64,000 nucleotides of DNA from CAWEQO01 sp963811225 (GTDB taxonomy: Bacteria > Chloroflexota > Anaerolineae > Anaerolineales > Anaerolineaceae). Location: assembly GCA_963811225.1 (NCBI GenBank), contig CAWEQO010000013.1, positions 274,240 through 338,239 on the forward strand, written 5' to 3'. The notes under the pieces are model-generated. The model did not search any database and was not told the origin of the DNA. It was given only the letters and a program-made list of their open reading frames with translations. A program made the translations under genes and the position numbers. This document shows, one piece after another, positions 16,602 to 25,129 of this stretch (position 1 is its first letter; each line of letters starts with the position of its first letter).

Positions 16602-17672
16602 ATGCGCCTAGGAATTGTTGGCTTACCCCAATCAGGGAAAACGACCCTGTTCAATGCACTGACGCGCGGCTCGGTACCCACCGGCACGGTCAGCGGCAAG
16701 ATCGAGGTCCACACGGCGGTCGTGGAAGTGCCCGACCCGCGGGTGGACCGTTTGTCGGAAATGTTCAACCCGAAGAAGACCATCTATGCCAAGGTCACGT
16801 ACGCGGACATCGCCGGGTTAGACGGCAGCGCCGGGAAGACCGGAATCTCGGGAACGCTGCTCAACCAGCTGGCCCAGATGGACGGCTTCATCCACGTCGT
16901 GCGGGCCTTCGAGGACGATAATGTGCCCCACCCGTCCGGGTCGGTCGATCCGCAGCGGGATGTAGAGACGATGGACACCGAGTTCATTCTCAACGACTTG
17001 ATCTCGGTAGAGCGCAAGCTGGAGCGCCTGGCGGACGAGCGCCGCAAAGGCGCCGGGCGTGACAAGGCGACCATCGACCGGGAGATTGAGCTGTTTCAGC
17101 GCATGCACGAAGTCCTCTCAGAAGAGAAGCCGCTGCGCGATATGGAGCTGACGCCGGACGAGGAGAAGGCGCTGTCGGGTTACGGTTTCCTCAGCCGCAA
17201 GCCGATGCTGATCGTGCTCAATCTGGCCGAAAGCCAGGAAGCGCCCGAGATTACCTACACGCACCAGCGCGGCAAAGTGGTGGCGTTGAAGGGCAAGCTG
17301 GAGATGGAGATTGCCCAGCTGCCGCCAGAAGAGATGGAGATGTTCCTGGAGGAGTACGGCATCGATGAGCCGAGCCTCAACCGCATGATCCGGTTGTCGT
17401 ACGATTTGCTGGGGCTGATCTCCTTCTTTACGGTTGGAGAGGACGAGGTGCGTGCCTGGACCGTCCACCAGGGAGCGGTCGCTCCCGAGGCGGCCGGTGT
17501 GATCCACTCAGATTTGCAGAAGGGCTTCATCCGGGCTGAGGTGATCAACGATAACGAGCTGATGGCGTTAGGCAGCATGGCTGAGGCAAAGGCAAAAGGC
17601 AAGCTGCGCCTGGAGGGCAAGGAATACGTGGTCCAGGATGGGGATATTTTAAATATCCGCTTCCACGTGTAG
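16602..17672 (+). CDS. ychF: Ribosome-associated P-loop ATPase YchF
   Basis: 356 residues from ATG 16602, starting MRLGIVGLPQSGKTTLFNAL with the P-loop; an upstream extension crosses the tRNA gene and is rejected. Typical YchF/OLA1 features: TYADIAGLDGSAGKTGISG (switch II region), an alpha-helical coiled coil near 130-190, and a C-terminal TGS/DUF933 domain (SFFTVGEDEVRAWTVHQG, ending VQDGDILNIRFHV). It has ATPase rather than GTPase preference in studied members and modulates stress and translation. Stands alone between two tRNA genes. Confidence 0.92.
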   Translation: MRLGIVGLPQSGKTTLFNALTRGSVPTGTVSGKIEVHTAVVEVPDPRVDRLSEMFNPKKTIYAKVTYADIAGLDGSAGKTGISGTLLNQLAQMDGFIHVVRAFEDDNVPHPSGSVDPQRDVETMDTEFILNDLISVERKLERLADERRKGAGRDKATIDREIELFQRMHEVLSEEKPLRDMELTPDEEKALSGYGFLSRKPMLIVLNLAESQEAPEITYTHQRGKVVALKGKLEMEIAQLPPEEMEMFLEEYGIDEPSLNRMIRLSYDLLGLISFFTVGEDEVRAWTVHQGAVAPEAAGVIHSDLQKGFIRAEVINDNELMALGSMAEAKAKGKLRLEGKEYVVQDGDILNIRFHV

Positions 17673-17726
17673 ATGGGGGAAGAGGGAATAGAGAACAGAG
17701 AATAGAGAGTTGTGAGAGGCTATTTG

Positions 17727-17749
17727 TGTGCCCCCGGCAGAACTTGAAT
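17727..17749 (-). repeat. Copy of the tRNA-Arg 3' end
   Basis: 23 bases (TGTGCCCCCGGCAGAACTTG plus AAT) match 17812-17834, the 3' end of tRNA-Arg, with one mismatch. The rest of the tRNA is absent. It could be the footprint of an integration site or a decayed tRNA. Confidence 0.65.
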
Positions 17750-17813
17750 ATCATCCCTCGATGGGATCGGCAACCTTAAATAAAAACAGCCCTTTTTCAG
17801 AGCTGATTATCTG

Positions 17814-17887
17814 TGCCCCCGGCAGAACTCGAATCTGCAACCTTTTGCTCCGCAAGCAAACGCTCTGTCCAATTGAGCTACGAGGGC
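17814..17887 (-). tRNA. tRNA-Arg (GCG)
   Basis: 74 bases: acceptor GCCCTCG/CGGGGGC with discriminator A, D stem GCTC/GAGC, anticodon stem TTTGC/GCAAA with loop TTGCGGA (anticodon GCG, reading CGC), T stem GCAGA/TCTGC. All arms close. Confidence 0.92.
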
Positions 17888-17988
17888 ATTCTTTCAGCCC
17901 GGGCCGGCTGCCCGGATCGGCCTAAATATACCCCATCCCACTCAAATCGTCAAGCCATCTTTTCCATGGAAATTTGCTAAAAGCTGTA

Positions 17989-18062
17989 TAGAGAGGGAGG
18001 TTTCCGTATTTGCAAGATGCATGCGTCTCTCGCAAATACATAGAAAGAAATCTCCCTCTCTA
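17989..18062 (-). terminator. Long two-part hairpin after the FMN reductase gene
   Basis: TAGAGAGGGAG (17989-17999) pairs with CTCCCTCTCTA (18052-18062), and inside it GTATTTGC (18006-18013) pairs with GCAAATAC (18032-18039). The outer arm overlaps the stop codon at 18060. Confidence 0.65.
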
Positions 18063-18638
18063 CCGGGCGTGCTCCTCTTCACGCAGGCGCAGGGTCCACT
18101 CGGCCAGGGAGTCCAGCAGCATGCGCACGAAGCCCTGAGTGGTCTCGTCGACCAGCTTGCCTTCAGCGTCGAACTTCTCTTGCGCCCGCGAGACAAACAC
18201 CTCCGGACGTAGAACGACATGCACGCGAGCCGCAGCCAGGATCTGGCGCAGGTGGTCCTGGGCGCGCACGGTGCCCCACAACCCGACGGTTGCGCCCATG
18301 ATGGCGGCGGTCTTGTAATACAGGGGGGAATCCACCGTGGGCCAGGAAGCCCAATCGATGGCGTTTTTGAGCACGCCCGGGATGCTGTGGTTGTACTCCG
18401 GTGTGGCGAACAGCAGGGCATCCGAACGCTCGATGGCGTTCTTCAAGCCCAGCACGCCCACCGGCACGTCGATCAAGTCGGCGTTGTAGATCGGCACCGG
18501 GGAGAGATCGAAAATCTCGACCTCGATGTGATCGGGCGCCAGCTCTTGGGCAGCCTGCAGCAGGAACCGGTTATAGGCCTTGGCGCTGACCGTTCCTGGA
18601 ATGCCGAGAATGCGAAGTGACTTTTTGACTGTACCCAT
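18060..18638 (-). CDS. NADPH-dependent FMN reductase family flavoprotein
   Basis: 192 residues with the flavodoxin-like fold of the ChrR/YieF/SsuE group: ILGIPGTVSAKAYNRFLLQ binds the FMN phosphate, and ATPEYNHSIPGVLKNAIDW is the family signature. It reduces quinones, metals or azo compounds with NAD(P)H, or supplies reduced FMN. The gene starts two bases after the carboxylesterase stop at 18641, so the two form an operon with the esterase first. The C-terminal tail (LRLREEEHAR) is charged and short. Confidence 0.87.
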   Translation of the reverse strand: MGTVKKSLRILGIPGTVSAKAYNRFLLQAAQELAPDHIEVEIFDLSPVPIYNADLIDVPVGVLGLKNAIERSDALLFATPEYNHSIPGVLKNAIDWASWPTVDSPLYYKTAAIMGATVGLWGTVRAQDHLRQILAAARVHVVLRPEVFVSRAQEKFDAEGKLVDETTQGFVRMLLDSLAEWTLRLREEEHAR

Positions 18639-18640
18639 TT

Positions 18641-19321
18641 CTACTTGCCTGGCTCAGGGACACCCGGCACGGCCGCCATGATGGCGTGGACCTGCTGCAG
18701 TTCTTCTTCGTTAACCGTGTGGCCCATTCCCGGGTAGATGCGCACATCCACCGCCCCACCCAGCGCGCGCAGCACGTCGGCAGTCTCTTCCACCCGCTCG
18801 AGAGGAATGAAAGGATCCCCATCGCTGCAGCCGAGCAGCACCGGGGTGCCGTCCAGCGACTGGGTAGTATCCGGGGCGGAGACCTCCGCGCCAATCAGCC
18901 CGCCGCTCAGCCCAACGATACCCCCGTAGCGGCGCGGGTTGCGGGCGGCGAACTCGGTCACCAGACAGGCGCCCTGCGAAAAGCCGAGCAAGATCACCTG
19001 TTCTGGGAGGATGCCTGCCTCCTTAAAGCGATCGAGCTGCTGCTCAATCTTCTTCAAAGCAGCCGACAACCAGGGCTCGTTCATTTTGACCGGGCTCATA
19101 AAGTTGTTTGGATACCAGGTGTTCCCCTCAGCTTGAGGCGCCAGATAGGCGAAGCCGGGATAAAAGATCAGGCGCGCCAAGCGAAGGATGCCGTCGGCGG
19201 TGCCGCCGCGGCCATGCAGCAGGATCATGCCTGCCTGCGCCTTCGAAAGCAGCTCCCCGGCCGAAAGAACCGGCTGTTCTGCATGTGGTTTATCTTTTTG
19301 TGCAGATTGATCTAAAGCCAT
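18641..19321 (-). CDS. Alpha/beta hydrolase, phospholipase/carboxylesterase family
   Basis: ATG 19321 after GGGGGAA is chosen over an upstream start. 226 residues: oxyanion strand MILLHGRGGTADGI, nucleophile elbow LLGFSQGACLV (Ser), acid in LLGCSDGDPFIPLER (Asp) and base in YPGMGHTVNEEE (His). The motif set is that of the cytosolic carboxylesterase/lysophospholipase YpfH/Est group. Likely hydrolyses short esters. It is followed at once by the FMN reductase gene. Confidence 0.85.
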   Translation of the reverse strand: MALDQSAQKDKPHAEQPVLSAGELLSKAQAGMILLHGRGGTADGILRLARLIFYPGFAYLAPQAEGNTWYPNNFMSPVKMNEPWLSAALKKIEQQLDRFKEAGILPEQVILLGFSQGACLVTEFAARNPRRYGGIVGLSGGLIGAEVSAPDTTQSLDGTPVLLGCSDGDPFIPLERVEETADVLRALGGAVDVRIYPGMGHTVNEEELQQVHAIMAAVPGVPEPGK

Positions 19322-19382
19322 CGTTCCCCCTTTTGATTGCAGACCATTTACGTACTCCTTCTCCCCCAACTACGGCTAATTG

Positions 19383-19474
19383 GTAACTGCTCAGGCAGTG
19401 ATGGTTTTCGAGAGAAGGAGAGCGGCTGCAGTGGCGCTCCTTCTTTCGAAAACCACCACTGCCTGAGCAGTTAC
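19383..19474. repeat. Inverted repeat, family copy A
   Basis: Outer arms GTAACTGCTCAGGCAGTG (19383-19400) and its complement (19457-19474) are perfect; inner arms GGTTTTCGA and GAAGGAG continue the stem with two mismatch pairs, giving about 38 bases per arm. The core CTCAGGCAGTG...CACTGCCTGAG recurs at 25004-25059. Lies upstream of the esterase gene. Confidence 0.7.
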
Positions 19475-19532
19475 GATCATTGCTTATTTCTATTATAAAT
19501 GATTGGATAGGTTTCGTAAAATTTTGACGAGC

Positions 19533-19571
19533 GGGTACGGGGGCAATCAGAACCTGATTGCCCCCGTACCC
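19533..19571 (-). terminator. 18-bp perfect hairpin after the ABC permease gene
   Basis: GGGTACGGGGGCAATCAG, AAC loop and exact complement; immediately downstream of the stop at 19576. Confidence 0.75.
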
Positions 19572-19575
19572 ACGC

Positions 19576-20910
19576 TTACTCGTATTTCAACGCCGTAACG
19601 GGCTGCAGTGTCGCAGCGCGCAGGGCCGGGTAGAGGCCGGAGAGCAGGCCGATCAGGGTCGCAAAGACCAGCGAGAAAACCGGCAGCCAGGCGGGAGTTA
19701 AAACGGCGATGGAACTGGGGATGCCGCCGGTCTCGCCGGCACGCTCGGCCAGGTAAACCAGAGCGGCCACATTGAGAGCCTTGCCGCCCAGCCAGCCCAC
19801 CAGCACACCTCCCAGGCCGCCCAGCAGGCCAATCCCGGCGGCTTCGCCGAGGAAGATGCTGAGCACATCGCGGTTGGTGGCGCCGACCGCTTTCATCAGC
19901 CCGATCTCGCGCGTGCGCTCCAGGATCGCCATGGTCATGGTGTTGGCGATGCCAATCGCAGCCACCAGCAGGGCAATTGCGCCGACACCTCCAAAGATGA
20001 CCTGCATGACGGTAAAGAAGCTGTTGACGCCCTCCAGGAAGGTCTGAGGCGTGCTGGCCATGTACCCCAGCTCGTTGATCTGATCGGAGATCTCGCTGAC
20101 CACGTCGGTGCTGGCGCACTTGACGTAGACCATCTCGTAGCCGTCCCGGTTGCGGTTGATACGTGAGCCGCGGAACCATTCATTCCAGGCGGCCAGTTCC
20201 TCGATCGGCACAAACAAGTTGCCGTCAGCGTCATAGTTGCGGGTCTCAGTGAGGATGCCGGTGACGCGCAGGTCAATACGCTTGCGAACCTCTTGGCCGT
20301 CGGAGCTCATCTTGATCAGAGTAAGGCGGATACGCTGATCGTACAGGTCGGGCGCGACCGGGGTAACCTCCTGATTGGGGCGCGAGCGCGGGTCCATGAA
20401 GCTCTTGGCAACCCAGCCGCCAATCACCACGGTCCCCTTCGAGAGCGTGGTGTCGCCCTGGGCGGCCGGATAGCTGAAGATGGAGAGATCTTCAGCGCCG
20501 ACACCGATCACGCTGCCATAGGTTTCCAATCGCCCAAACTGGATCTGCGCGCCGCCCCACAGATATTCGCGTGGGATGACGGTCGAAACGCCGGGGATGG
20601 CCTTGATCTCATCGATAGCAGAAGGAGTAAGCAGCTTGTTCTGCTGCTGCTGCGGTCCGCCGCCCCCGCCGCCCCCGGCCTTTTCGACGATCATCCCACC
20701 GTTACCATAGCTGGGCATGACCGCGATCAGGGTCAGATCGCCCATGTTGCCGAACTGCTTCTGGTAATTCTGCTGCATGCCGTTCGCAAGTGAGATCAGC
20801 AGCACGACCGAGGCGGTGCCGATGACCACGCCCACGGCGGTCATGACAACCCGGCCTTTGCGCCGGCTCAGGTTATCAAGGATCAGGCGCACCAAATCGA
20901 AGAAATTCAT
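19576..20910 (-). CDS. MacB/FtsX-type ABC transporter permease
   Basis: 444 residues: first membrane segment VVMTAVGVVIGTASVVLLIS, a large extracytoplasmic domain (about 45-285) containing a Gly7-Pro-Gln4 stretch, then three membrane segments (VIFGGVGAIALLVAAIGIAN, and two after) with the FtsX motif RTREIGLMKAVGATNRDVL. This family does not move substrates across the membrane; it transmits ATP-driven motion to outside proteins or extracts lipoproteins and peptides. It abuts the CARDB-protein gene (next base) and shares the operon with its ATPase. Confidence 0.87.
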   Translation of the reverse strand: MNFFDLVRLILDNLSRRKGRVVMTAVGVVIGTASVVLLISLANGMQQNYQKQFGNMGDLTLIAVMPSYGNGGMIVEKAGGGGGGGPQQQQNKLLTPSAIDEIKAIPGVSTVIPREYLWGGAQIQFGRLETYGSVIGVGAEDLSIFSYPAAQGDTTLSKGTVVIGGWVAKSFMDPRSRPNQEVTPVAPDLYDQRIRLTLIKMSSDGQEVRKRIDLRVTGILTETRNYDADGNLFVPIEELAAWNEWFRGSRINRNRDGYEMVYVKCASTDVVSEISDQINELGYMASTPQTFLEGVNSFFTVMQVIFGGVGAIALLVAAIGIANTMTMAILERTREIGLMKAVGATNRDVLSIFLGEAAGIGLLGGLGGVLVGWLGGKALNVAALVYLAERAGETGGIPSSIAVLTPAWLPVFSLVFATLIGLLSGLYPALRAATLQPVTALKYE

Positions 20911-22542
20911 CTAGTTCTTGCCCTCGCCCTTGATTGGAGCGCCGGAGCCTGGGTCGAGCGGCATCTCCATGCCGGGGCCGCCCTGGTTGCTGGGCTGCTC
21001 GGGAGCGCTGTTCAGTCCGATCAGTCCCTTCAAGGCGCGCAGCGCCTTCTGCCAGAAGGTTTCAGGGCCGGTTGAGACGTCTACCGGCATACCTTCCATG
21101 CCCTGACCGGGGAATCCCTCCATACCCGGCTCGACCATGCCGGGATAGCCTGCCTGCCCAGGCATTATCCCCTGGCCTTCCGCGCCGGGTTCCATACCCA
21201 TACCCGCATCCTGCACTTCCAGGCTCAAGGTCTGAACGATACTGCGGGGCTGGTTGAAGTTGTCGGTATAGTTAATGGTGATGAGCAAGTCGAGCGGGCC
21301 GGGCTGCATGGGCATCACCATGGCATCCATGGTGAAATAGCCACCCGGTTCCAGGTTGCCGACCAGACTGACGTTGTTGGTCACTTCAGCGGCCTTACTG
21401 GTCACCTTGAGCGAACCGAGCACGCTGGTCATGCGACCCAGGTTGGTGACCTGCAGCGGCAGTGGATTGGGCTGACCGGAGAAGAACACACCGGGATCGC
21501 GGTAGTATCCGACTTCGACCTGCGGCAGGGAGTACACCAGCAGGGTGATGACCTGATCGTCGATGATGCGTGTGCCGTGCTCATCGATGTAGACGAAGGC
21601 GATCCTTAACGGATAGGCGCCGGGGTTGGTGGACACGTTGACAATCAACTGAGTGCTGCTGCGGTAGACCGCCCCGGTGGGGATATCGTTAAGATAGAAC
21701 AGATTGGAGGTGCCGAGTGGGGCAAAGTTGGTCAGGTCGCTGCTGCCGCCCGAAACGCCGCCCGGCTGAGGCGTGCCGCTGCTGACGTCGATGCTGGCGC
21801 CGCTGCCGCCGAGGACCATGGTAACGGCCTTGGCGTCGCTGTTGCCAAGGTTGCGGATCTCTAGATCGAGGTTGAAGATGGTGCCCGGCTGCAGCGGGTC
21901 GACGCTGGCGTTGTAACCGCTGATGACCAGCTGCGGGCGTGGCTGTGCCGTTCCGGTGGGCGTGGGGGTATAGGTGGATGCCACGCCGGAATAAACGGTC
22001 TCTTTGATACCGACCGTGACCGTGAAGTTCACTGTGTAGGGGAGGCCGTCCTCCCCAGAGTAACTTAAAGCAACCGTCACAACCGACGCGTCGCCGGTCA
22101 AACTGCCGGAGGCAATCATCGGCTGGACCATGTTCGTGCCTTTGCCTGGATCGAGCGGGCCAACGGTGTTGACCCCACCGGTCTCCAGCGGGAAGAGATC
22201 GACGCTCGATAATACGGCGGTCAGATTATAGGCGCGCTGGCTGCCCCGGTTCTTGAGATGTAAGATCAGATCGAAAGTTTTCCCGGCCTCCACAAAGCCG
22301 CCTGTGTCGACCGAGTTGATCACCACGAGCGGACGGAGCACCTCTGCCGGAAGCGTAGGAGTCGCCGTTTTGGTCGGCTTGGGCGTCTTTGTAGGAGTCG
22401 CCGTTTTAGTTGGCTTGAGCGTCTGTGTCGGCACGGCAGTCGGCTCCTCCCCTTGGGCCAGGGCGGCGCTCGGCGAAAGCTGTAAGACCAGCCCGAACAG
22501 GAACAGCAAAACAATCGAAATGCGAACGATGGAACGTTTCAT
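20911..22542 (-). CDS. Exported CARDB/NEW3-like multi-domain protein
   Basis: 543 residues: signal peptide (IVRISIVLLFLFGLVLQ to ALA), a Pro/Thr/Lys linker made of repeated PTKT units, then three Ig-like beta domains of the CARDB/NEW3 kind, each opening with a line such as LVVINSVDTGGFVEAGKTF or LVISGYNASVDPLQPGTIF followed by LHLKNRG or LEIRNLGNSDAKAV. The C-terminus is Gly/Met/Pro-rich. Such domains bind other surface proteins. Encoded between the ABC permease and ATPase genes, it is probably the extracytoplasmic partner driven by that transporter. Confidence 0.75.
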   Translation of the reverse strand: MKRSIVRISIVLLFLFGLVLQLSPSAALAQGEEPTAVPTQTLKPTKTATPTKTPKPTKTATPTLPAEVLRPLVVINSVDTGGFVEAGKTFDLILHLKNRGSQRAYNLTAVLSSVDLFPLETGGVNTVGPLDPGKGTNMVQPMIASGSLTGDASVVTVALSYSGEDGLPYTVNFTVTVGIKETVYSGVASTYTPTPTGTAQPRPQLVISGYNASVDPLQPGTIFNLDLEIRNLGNSDAKAVTMVLGGSGASIDVSSGTPQPGGVSGGSSDLTNFAPLGTSNLFYLNDIPTGAVYRSSTQLIVNVSTNPGAYPLRIAFVYIDEHGTRIIDDQVITLLVYSLPQVEVGYYRDPGVFFSGQPNPLPLQVTNLGRMTSVLGSLKVTSKAAEVTNNVSLVGNLEPGGYFTMDAMVMPMQPGPLDLLITINYTDNFNQPRSIVQTLSLEVQDAGMGMEPGAEGQGIMPGQAGYPGMVEPGMEGFPGQGMEGMPVDVSTGPETFWQKALRALKGLIGLNSAPEQPSNQGGPGMEMPLDPGSGAPIKGEGKN

Positions 22543-22577
22543 GAGAGATCCCTTTTACAGGCGTACAGCGTTACGCC

Positions 22578-23306
22578 CTACGAATTTTCGGATTCCAATG
22601 CGAACAGGTTGGCGGCATTGTAAGCTTCCTCGCTGACCGAATGCCCGTCGAGCAGATAGATCACCTGGGTGGCGAAGCGGACCATGCGGTGATCGTGGGT
22701 GACGACCACCACAGTACGCCCGCTCTGGTGCAAGTCGGAGAGTAACTGCATGATGCCAAAGCCGCTGGAAGTGTCGAGATTGCCGGTGGGCTCATCCGCC
22801 AGGATCAGGGATGGGTTGTTGGCCAGAGCGCGGGCGATGGCGACGCGCTGCTGCTGCCCCCCGGAGAGCTCGGTAGGGCGGTGATGGGCGCGGTTCTCCA
22901 GCCCGACGGCTTTTAGCAGCTCTCCGGCGCGCTTTGTGCGCTGCTTGCCGGCCACGCCGCTAAAGCGCATCGGGAAGGTCACATTGTGTAAAGCGGTCAT
23001 GCTGGAAACCAGGTTGAAGGACTGGAACACGAAGCCCACCGAACGGCGGCGGTAGAGGGCCAGATGATTTTCGTCCATCTTTTCGAGCGACTGGCCCCCA
23101 ACACTGATCCGCCCGCCAGTGGGCCGGTCGAGCCCGCCGAACAGATACAGCAAGGTGCTCTTTCCCGAGCCGGAAGGACCCATGATGATGGTAAAGCTGT
23201 TGCGCGGGATATCCAGGTCGAGATTGTCCACGGCCCGGACGGCCTGACGGCCCATCTGGAATATCTTGTGCAGTCCTTCTGTGCGAATGAAAACGCCGTT
23301 GTCCAT
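22578..23306 (-). CDS. ABC transporter ATPase, LolD/MacB type
   Basis: 242 residues with Walker A GPSGSGKST (43-51), Q-loop VFQSFNLVSSMTAL, signature ELSGGQQQRVAIARAL, Walker B SLILADEPTGNLD and the H-loop VVVTHDHRM. The closest functional group is the FtsE/LolD/MacB class that pairs with FtsX-like permeases, here the gene two positions downstream. The C-terminal 30 residues are an extra tail. Confidence 0.92.
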   Translation of the reverse strand: MDNGVFIRTEGLHKIFQMGRQAVRAVDNLDLDIPRNSFTIIMGPSGSGKSTLLYLFGGLDRPTGGRISVGGQSLEKMDENHLALYRRRSVGFVFQSFNLVSSMTALHNVTFPMRFSGVAGKQRTKRAGELLKAVGLENRAHHRPTELSGGQQQRVAIARALANNPSLILADEPTGNLDTSSGFGIMQLLSDLHQSGRTVVVVTHDHRMVRFATQVIYLLDGHSVSEEAYNAANLFALESENS

Positions 23307-23340
23307 ACGAAAAGTCCTACAAAAAATTGGAAGGGGTCAA

Positions 23341-24131
23341 CTAGAAGAAGAATGGCTGTGTGGTCGCCATCGATCCGAGCTTGGAGACCAGGAAACCGGG
23401 CAGCCCTTGCAGCGCCAGCAGCGCCACGACCACCAGCAAAGTGACCGCCCAGGCCTTGGTGCGCGCCAGTCCGGTGGCAGGCACCACACCAACCAGCAGC
23501 AGCGCCACCTGGCAGATCAGGTACAGATCGATGAAGGCCAGGATGATGCCCAGGTAGGAGCTGAAACCGGTGGAGGCGGGCGCCATGAAGCCGGACAGCC
23601 CCGGGCTGGTGACCATTTGATGCGTGGAGAGAGAGAAGGCGGCGCGCACGAGGTAGCGGAAGACCAGGGGTAGGCTGGCCCAGGCAGCCAGGTTAAAGAA
23701 GCGTTGCTGCTGCTGCGGCTGCCTGCCATGGTCAGGGTCAGATGTAGTAAGCTTCCAAGCAGGAACCAGCTCAACCAGACCCCGGCAAGAAGGCCGATGG
23801 CCGGGAAGACGTAGATGAAAACAGGGCCCTGGCGGGCGTCTATGCCCTCTTGCAGTTGGGCGATTTGATCTGGCGAGAAGTATTGGGCATTTTCGGGCAT
23901 GGCGGAGGACATTTGGGCTTCGGCTTTGCGCACCGGCCCTTGTACCAGCACCAGCAGCGCAACCGCCAGGGTCAGCAGCAAGAGCGGCGCTGCCCAAACG
24001 CCGTGTTCCTGTTTGACCACCTGTTCAATCGTCCGGCGCGGATGCAACAGGAGTGGGATGATCCATTCCAGATGGATCGATTGATTCTGAGGCAGCTCAC
24101 CATTGATTGTTTCCAGCCCAATCTCTGCCAT
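23341..24131 (-). pseudogene. Yip1-family membrane protein, one frameshift
   Basis: Residues from ATG 24131 read HLEWIIPLLLHPRRTIEQVV and then membrane segments (APLLLLTLAVALLVLVQG, VFPAIGLLAGVWLSWFLLG). Near 23730 the frame breaks: one base off it continues FFNLAAWASLPLVFRYLVRA, LGIILAFIDLYLICQVALLL and WAVTLLVVVALLALQG to the stop at 23341. The two parts together make one five-to-six-segment Yip1-type protein of about 263 residues. It is the first gene of the ABC operon. Yip1 proteins in bacteria are of unknown role. Confidence 0.7.
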
Positions 24132-24296
24132 ACCGATCTCCTTTCCCCCAATGGAGCGACCCGGAAGAGGTTCCGGGCGGTTCTTGAAGGATCTTTATAG
24201 ATGTACAAACAAGTCAGATAACCGAGTCAGATTGTAGCATGAAGCCAATACTTCTATAACGAAAATTGGAGAGGAAAGTTCCAACACAAAGCATTA

Positions 24297-24328
24297 AAAA
24301 AATCGCCCCCGTCCATTCGACGGGGGCG
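24297..24328 (-). terminator. Terminator of the 38-residue ORF
   Basis: CGCCCCCGTC, five-base loop, GACGGGGGCG, followed on the minus strand by a run of seven T (AAAAAAA at 24297-24303 on plus). Confidence 0.85.
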
Positions 24329-24413
24329 GAAAGCAAGATGAATACTGGCCCCAGCGACGGGGCGCTTTAAGTATCCGGCGGTCAAAGGCAAGACGCGCCG
24401 GTGTAGGCGGACT

Positions 24414-24530
24414 TCAACGGGTTAGCGCAATTAATTGCCGTTTCACCGTTCCGAACTCCAATCCAAGCAAACTGATTGCCAGGAAAACGAAGCCCACCAG
24501 GGCTATTGCAAGATAAACGATCACAGACAT
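24414..24530 (-). CDS. 38-residue single-span membrane peptide
   Basis: ATG 24530 follows GAGGAGGTGGGCC; the frame stops with TGA at 24416-24414. The peptide is hydrophobic from residue 3 to about 24 (VIVYLAIALVGFVFLAISLL), then has a short basic tail (TVKRQLIALTR). It has its own terminator at 24297-24328 and an upstream TATAAT at 24761-24756 (minus), so it forms a separate small transcription unit. No family is recognised. Good ribosome site, isolated terminator and membrane profile argue that it is expressed. Confidence 0.5.
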   Translation of the reverse strand: MSVIVYLAIALVGFVFLAISLLGLEFGTVKRQLIALTR

Positions 24531-25003
24531 GGCCCACCTCCTCAAGCGATGCTCCAATAATGGCAGGCCGGCGTGCCTGCCGTATACCAAAATCGCAGGG
24601 TTCTATAAGCTAAAACCCCAAGCTGGCGTAAAAGCTACCGCCAGTTTTAACCCAATTTATCGAGGCTTCAAGGGAGTGTGAGATCAGCCGCCCGGTGTTC
24701 CAACTGCATCGCAACGCCCCCTGATATGAAAGTGCCAAGCTTTCTTCATAAATACATTATACAATAAATCCGGCCTTTTGTTTCTTAGCAATTTTGCAAT
24801 GTTTTCTAACCGTGCACGGCAGGTCTCACGCTGCCCTATCTTATATAACGTTTTTCGGAGAGAAAAGTTTCAGGGTTTTAGAGGAATTTCCGGACCGCCC
24901 GCGGTGCGTTCTTAGAAGATCAGGGGGATGGCGAGAGGCTGTATAAGGTGGACACACTATGATTGATGAATTTGGTACAATATAAACTAGTGCTTAGCAT
25001 AGG
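24531..25003 (-). promoter_or_regulatory. Long leader and promoter region upstream of the 38-residue ORF
   Basis: A TATAAT box on the minus strand (24761-24756) would give a leader of about 220 bases. Within it are a GGCAGGC/GCCTGCC hairpin near 24561-24580 and a CTGGCG/CGCCAG hairpin near 24633-24653. No ORF over 25 codons is present. The right-hand part (24800-25003) shows only the TATAAA-type promoter of the NDH-2 gene at about 24980. Confidence 0.35.
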
Positions 25004-25059
25004 ACTGGCTCAGGCAGTGGCGTCATGGCGCCCTGCCAAACACCACTGCCTGAGCCAGT
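25004..25059. repeat. Inverted repeat, family copy B
   Basis: ACTGGCTCAGGCAGTGG and its exact complement are separated by 22 bases; the core is the same as in copy A (19383-19474). It lies in the 5' leader of the NDH-2 gene. Confidence 0.7.
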
Positions 25060-25129
25060 TACATCATTAATGGTAAACGGCCGTGTCAGGGGGAATTGCA
25101 CGGAAACTTACAGAATGAAGGGGCAAAAC

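Noticed and set aside
19383..25059. Ends of one composite transposon
   Set aside because: The two repeats are inverted hairpins in themselves, no transposase lies between, and the genes between form ordinary operons.
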